Of a DNA stretch of 64,000 nt, positions 61,964 to 64,000 are shown piece after piece. Made by a program: the position numbers and the translations under genes. Position 1 is the first letter of the stretch; every line of letters starts with the position of its first letter. The notes below the pieces were generated by a model. The model saw nothing but the letters and a program-made list of their open reading frames with translations. It had not been told where the DNA came from and did no database searches. The DNA is from Chitinophaga sp. YR573. GTDB lineage: Bacteria; Bacteroidota; Bacteroidia; Chitinophagales; Chitinophagaceae. The stretch covers positions 496,001 to 560,000 of the forward strand of contig NZ_FOJF01000003.1 in assembly GCF_900110995.1 (NCBI RefSeq), read 5' to 3'.

Positions 61964-62625
61964 ATGAAATGTTCTTAAAAATACTTTGTATGAAGATTCA
62001 TCAATACCACTTTTTGAAACCGGACCGGATTACATTGGTTTCAATTTGCATTATTCTTGTTATATCCGTCGCAACATTGTCCTTTAAATATGATGATAAA
62101 AAAGTAAGTCATACTTCAATTGCAGAAAAAGACAGCATTGTTTCTCAAAAAGCATTTCTCCAGGTGTATAAAGTGCTGATGTCTCCACGCTGCATGAATT
62201 GCCATCCTGCAGGGGATGTTCCATTGCAGGGAGATGACAATCATTTGCATCCGCAAGGCGTAAAACGCGGTCCTGAAGGTAAAGGGCTGTATGCATTGAA
62301 GTGTTCTAATTGCCATCAGTCAGAAAATACACCCGGTTTGAATATGCCGCCTGGTGTTCCTGATTGGCATTTGCCACCATCAAATATGCGCTTGGTTTTC
62401 CAGGGAAGATCTCCTCATGATTTAGCAATGCAATTAAAAAACCGTAAGCAAAACGGAAATAAATCTCTGCACGATTTGATAGAACATATGAACACGGACC
62501 TGGTTAAGTGGGCCTGGGAACCCGGCGATGGCAGAAGTAAACCACCTCTCAGTTATGCTGAATTTGTTAATCAGCTTAAAATCTGGATTGATAAAGGTGC
62601 TGTTGTACCACCACGAGGGAGGTGA
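61960..62625 (+). CDS. Membrane-anchored c-type cytochrome-like protein with two CxxCH motifs
   Basis: The 221-residue protein has an N-terminal membrane anchor (ITLVSICIILVISVATL, about residues 26-42) and two haem-binding motifs, CMNCH and CSNCH (about 75-80 and 113-117), with a PPGVPDWHLPP loop between that and the end. It probably accepts electrons from the molybdenum hydroxylase and passes them to the respiratory chain. The start overlaps the previous stop (ATGA at 61960-61963); a downstream Met (61990) is a possible alternative. It ends the operon. Confidence 0.85.
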   Translation: MNEMFLKILCMKIHQYHFLKPDRITLVSICIILVISVATLSFKYDDKKVSHTSIAEKDSIVSQKAFLQVYKVLMSPRCMNCHPAGDVPLQGDDNHLHPQGVKRGPEGKGLYALKCSNCHQSENTPGLNMPPGVPDWHLPPSNMRLVFQGRSPHDLAMQLKNRKQNGNKSLHDLIEHMNTDLVKWAWEPGDGRSKPPLSYAEFVNQLKIWIDKGAVVPPRGR

Positions 62626-62652
62626 TCGTAACGATATATTTATACATACGAA

Positions 62653-62676
62653 GGCCAGAGTAGGACTACTCCGGCC
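62653..62676. terminator. Hairpin between the cytochrome and RND genes
   Basis: GGCC.GAGTAG pairs with CTACTC.GGCC around a 2-nt loop, with one mismatch; it sits between two converging stops. No T-run follows on the plus strand, so it is a moderate candidate. Confidence 0.5.
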
Positions 62677-62721
62677 GTTGCTTAATAACCTACAACTTTC
62701 AAAATTGCTTTAATTGAAAAC

Positions 62722-64000
62722 CTATTGACCAGTAGATTGTGTGTCTGGCATAGTATAACCTGCCTTTTCTTTACCATTTACCCACTTATTTACTTTTATC
62801 CGCCAGCTTTCAATGATCATATAAACTGATGGAACTAATATCAGTGTGAAAATCAGGGAACTGGTAAGTCCTCCAATGATCACCCAGGCCATTGCACTTT
62901 TGGTTTCCGAACCGGCTCCGGTTGACAATGCCATAGGTAACATCCCGAATACCATGGCCAGGGTGGTCATTAAGATCGGGCGAATACGTTCTCTTCCTGC
63001 TTCAATCAATGAATCGACTACAGACATACCTTTTTCTTTTTGATGATTGGCAAAGTCTACGATCAGAATACCATTTTTAGCAACAAGTCCTAACAATAGA
63101 ATAATACCCAGCAGAGAGAATACATTGATTGTTTTCATGGTCAGTGCCAGTGCCAGGACAGCACCTATAATTGCTACCGGCATAGAGAATAGCACTACAA
63201 AAGGATATACAACACTTTCGTACAATGCCACCATGATGAGGTAGATCAGCAGTACCCCTATCCCGATAGCCATGAATAAGCTTTTGAAAGAGTCCGCCTG
63301 GTTCTTGGTAAAGCCTTCTTCTGATATCTGTATGCCTTGTGGCAGCCCCTTCCGTGCAATTTTTTCTTTAATTTCATCCATGATAGTACCTGATGGACGT
63401 CCGACAGCAGCAGCATTGATCTGCATCGAGTTTAAACGGTCATTCCGTTCCAGCACAGACTGGGTAAGTGTCTCACGGATATCGGCTACCTCTGTTAAAG
63501 GTATGATCCCGCCACGGCTGTTATAAATATTCAGGTTCCTCACATTGGAGATATTGTTCCTGTCTGCATCATCAAGCTCCAGGTTAATATTATATTCTTC
63601 ACCATTATCGCGATACTTGGTATTGTCATTTCCCTTAAAGGCATATTGTACCGCGCTGCCAACATCCCCCACACTAACACCAAATTTTGCCATCTTATCC
63701 CTGTTCAGTACAATGGATACCTGTGTTTTGGCTTCTTTAGTACTGTATTGCACGTAATCTGCTCCGGGAGTAGAGGCTACAATCTGTTTGATAATAGCCG
63801 CTGCCTTTACTATAGAATCCATATTAGTGCCCTTAACAGCAATCTGAATATCATAAGATGCATTCCCTGTGATACCGGTTAGCTTGATCGTTGGTTTTAA
63901 TCCTGGTATTGCAGATAGTTCCTCACGCAATTGCTTGCCCATATCAGTAGTAGATATTTTCCGGTCTTTTTTATCCACCAGTGTGACCGTTAACTCTGCC
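62722..64000 (-). CDS. RND efflux pump subunit, HAE1/AcrB family (5' part missing)
   Basis: The frame is open to the right window edge; translation continues upstream of the GTG at 63978 without a stop (AELTVTLVDKKD), so that codon is not the start. The visible 426 residues are the C-terminal part of an AcrB-like protein: a periplasmic DN/DC and porter region (IAVKGTNMDSIVKAA, SVGDVGSAVQYAFKGND) and then the last membrane helices with the family GILLLLGLVAKNGILIVDFANHQKEKGM and RIRPILMTTLAMVFGMLPMA segments. Such proteins export amphiphilic compounds with proton energy. The partner MFP and OMF genes would lie beyond the window edge. Confidence 0.92.
   Translation of the reverse strand, partial: AELTVTLVDKKDRKISTTDMGKQLREELSAIPGLKPTIKLTGITGNASYDIQIAVKGTNMDSIVKAAAIIKQIVASTPGADYVQYSTKEAKTQVSIVLNRDKMAKFGVSVGDVGSAVQYAFKGNDNTKYRDNGEEYNINLELDDADRNNISNVRNLNIYNSRGGIIPLTEVADIRETLTQSVLERNDRLNSMQINAAAVGRPSGTIMDEIKEKIARKGLPQGIQISEEGFTKNQADSFKSLFMAIGIGVLLIYLIMVALYESVVYPFVVLFSMPVAIIGAVLALALTMKTINVFSLLGIILLLGLVAKNGILIVDFANHQKEKGMSVVDSLIEAGRERIRPILMTTLAMVFGMLPMALSTGAGSETKSAMAWVIIGGLTSSLIFTLILVPSVYMIIESWRIKVNKWVNGKEKAGYTMPDTQSTGQ

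Noticed and set aside
63976..63978. GTG as the start of the RND gene
   Set aside because: The reading frame stays open and family-like up to the window edge, so the true start is outside.

Overview
The window looks like a chromosomal segment of a Bacteroidota bacterium, most likely a Chitinophaga-type member of the Chitinophagaceae (inference). Direct signs are: repeated TAnnTTTG or TAnnTTCG promoter boxes instead of E. coli-type -10 sequences; lipoproteins whose Cys is followed by Lys/Ser and acidic residues; secreted proteins ending in type IX secretion (T9SS) sorting domains; and Bacteroidota-typical genes (aminofutalosine-pathway MqnE, BshC, DUF4259, a DUF6266-like protein, CHU_C/gliding C-terminal domain). 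I saw no tRNA, rRNA, CRISPR array, transposase or integrase.

Layout. 1-5.2 kb (minus): a truncated response regulator, two tandem paralogous lipoproteins, and a probable operon of free-methionine sulfoxide reductase, CpsB-type phosphatase and UDP-sugar dehydrogenase. 5.4-7 kb: idi followed by a class I terpene synthase. 7-10.8 kb: a DUF2157 membrane protein, a vSGLT-like sodium symporter and myo-inositol oxygenase. 10.9-16.1 kb (minus): a second pair of paralogous lipoproteins, a FAD/Fe-S D-2-hydroxyacid dehydrogenase, and a DUF72 protein. 16.4-19.1 kb: glgA-glgC. 19.3-24.4 kb: two large unrecognised genes ending at a strong terminator; this is the best candidate for an undescribed system. 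24.6-27.3 kb: a modular secreted putative metallopeptidase. 27.5-37.1 kb: bshC, a FUSC transporter, smc, DUF4259, a nested palindromic repeat array, and a nucleoside transporter. 37.4-48.4 kb: a dehydrogenase-like/cytochrome c lipoprotein, an NtrC-type regulator, an RRM protein, DUF192, mqnE, an M43 protease and a T9SS type-B surface protein followed by a foldback (MITE-like) insertion. 48.7-52.8 kb: trxA and dnaE. 53-58 kb: an NlpC/P60 lipoprotein, three GT2-type glycosyltransferases and a flippase (surface polysaccharide). 58-62.6 kb: a DUF6266-like gene and a molybdenum hydroxylase operon. 62.7-64 kb: the 3' part of an RND efflux pump gene.

Working links. idi supplies the DMAPP/IPP balance for the adjacent terpene synthase. 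The symporter and MIOX may form an inositol uptake and oxidation pair. GlgC makes the ADP-glucose used by GlgA. The (2Fe-2S) subunit, Mo subunit and cytochrome form one electron-transfer chain. UDP-sugar dehydrogenase, CpsB, the GT2 enzymes and the flippase belong to surface polysaccharide assembly. Several promoter boxes lie only 4-8 nt from start codons, suggesting leaderless or near-leaderless mRNAs.
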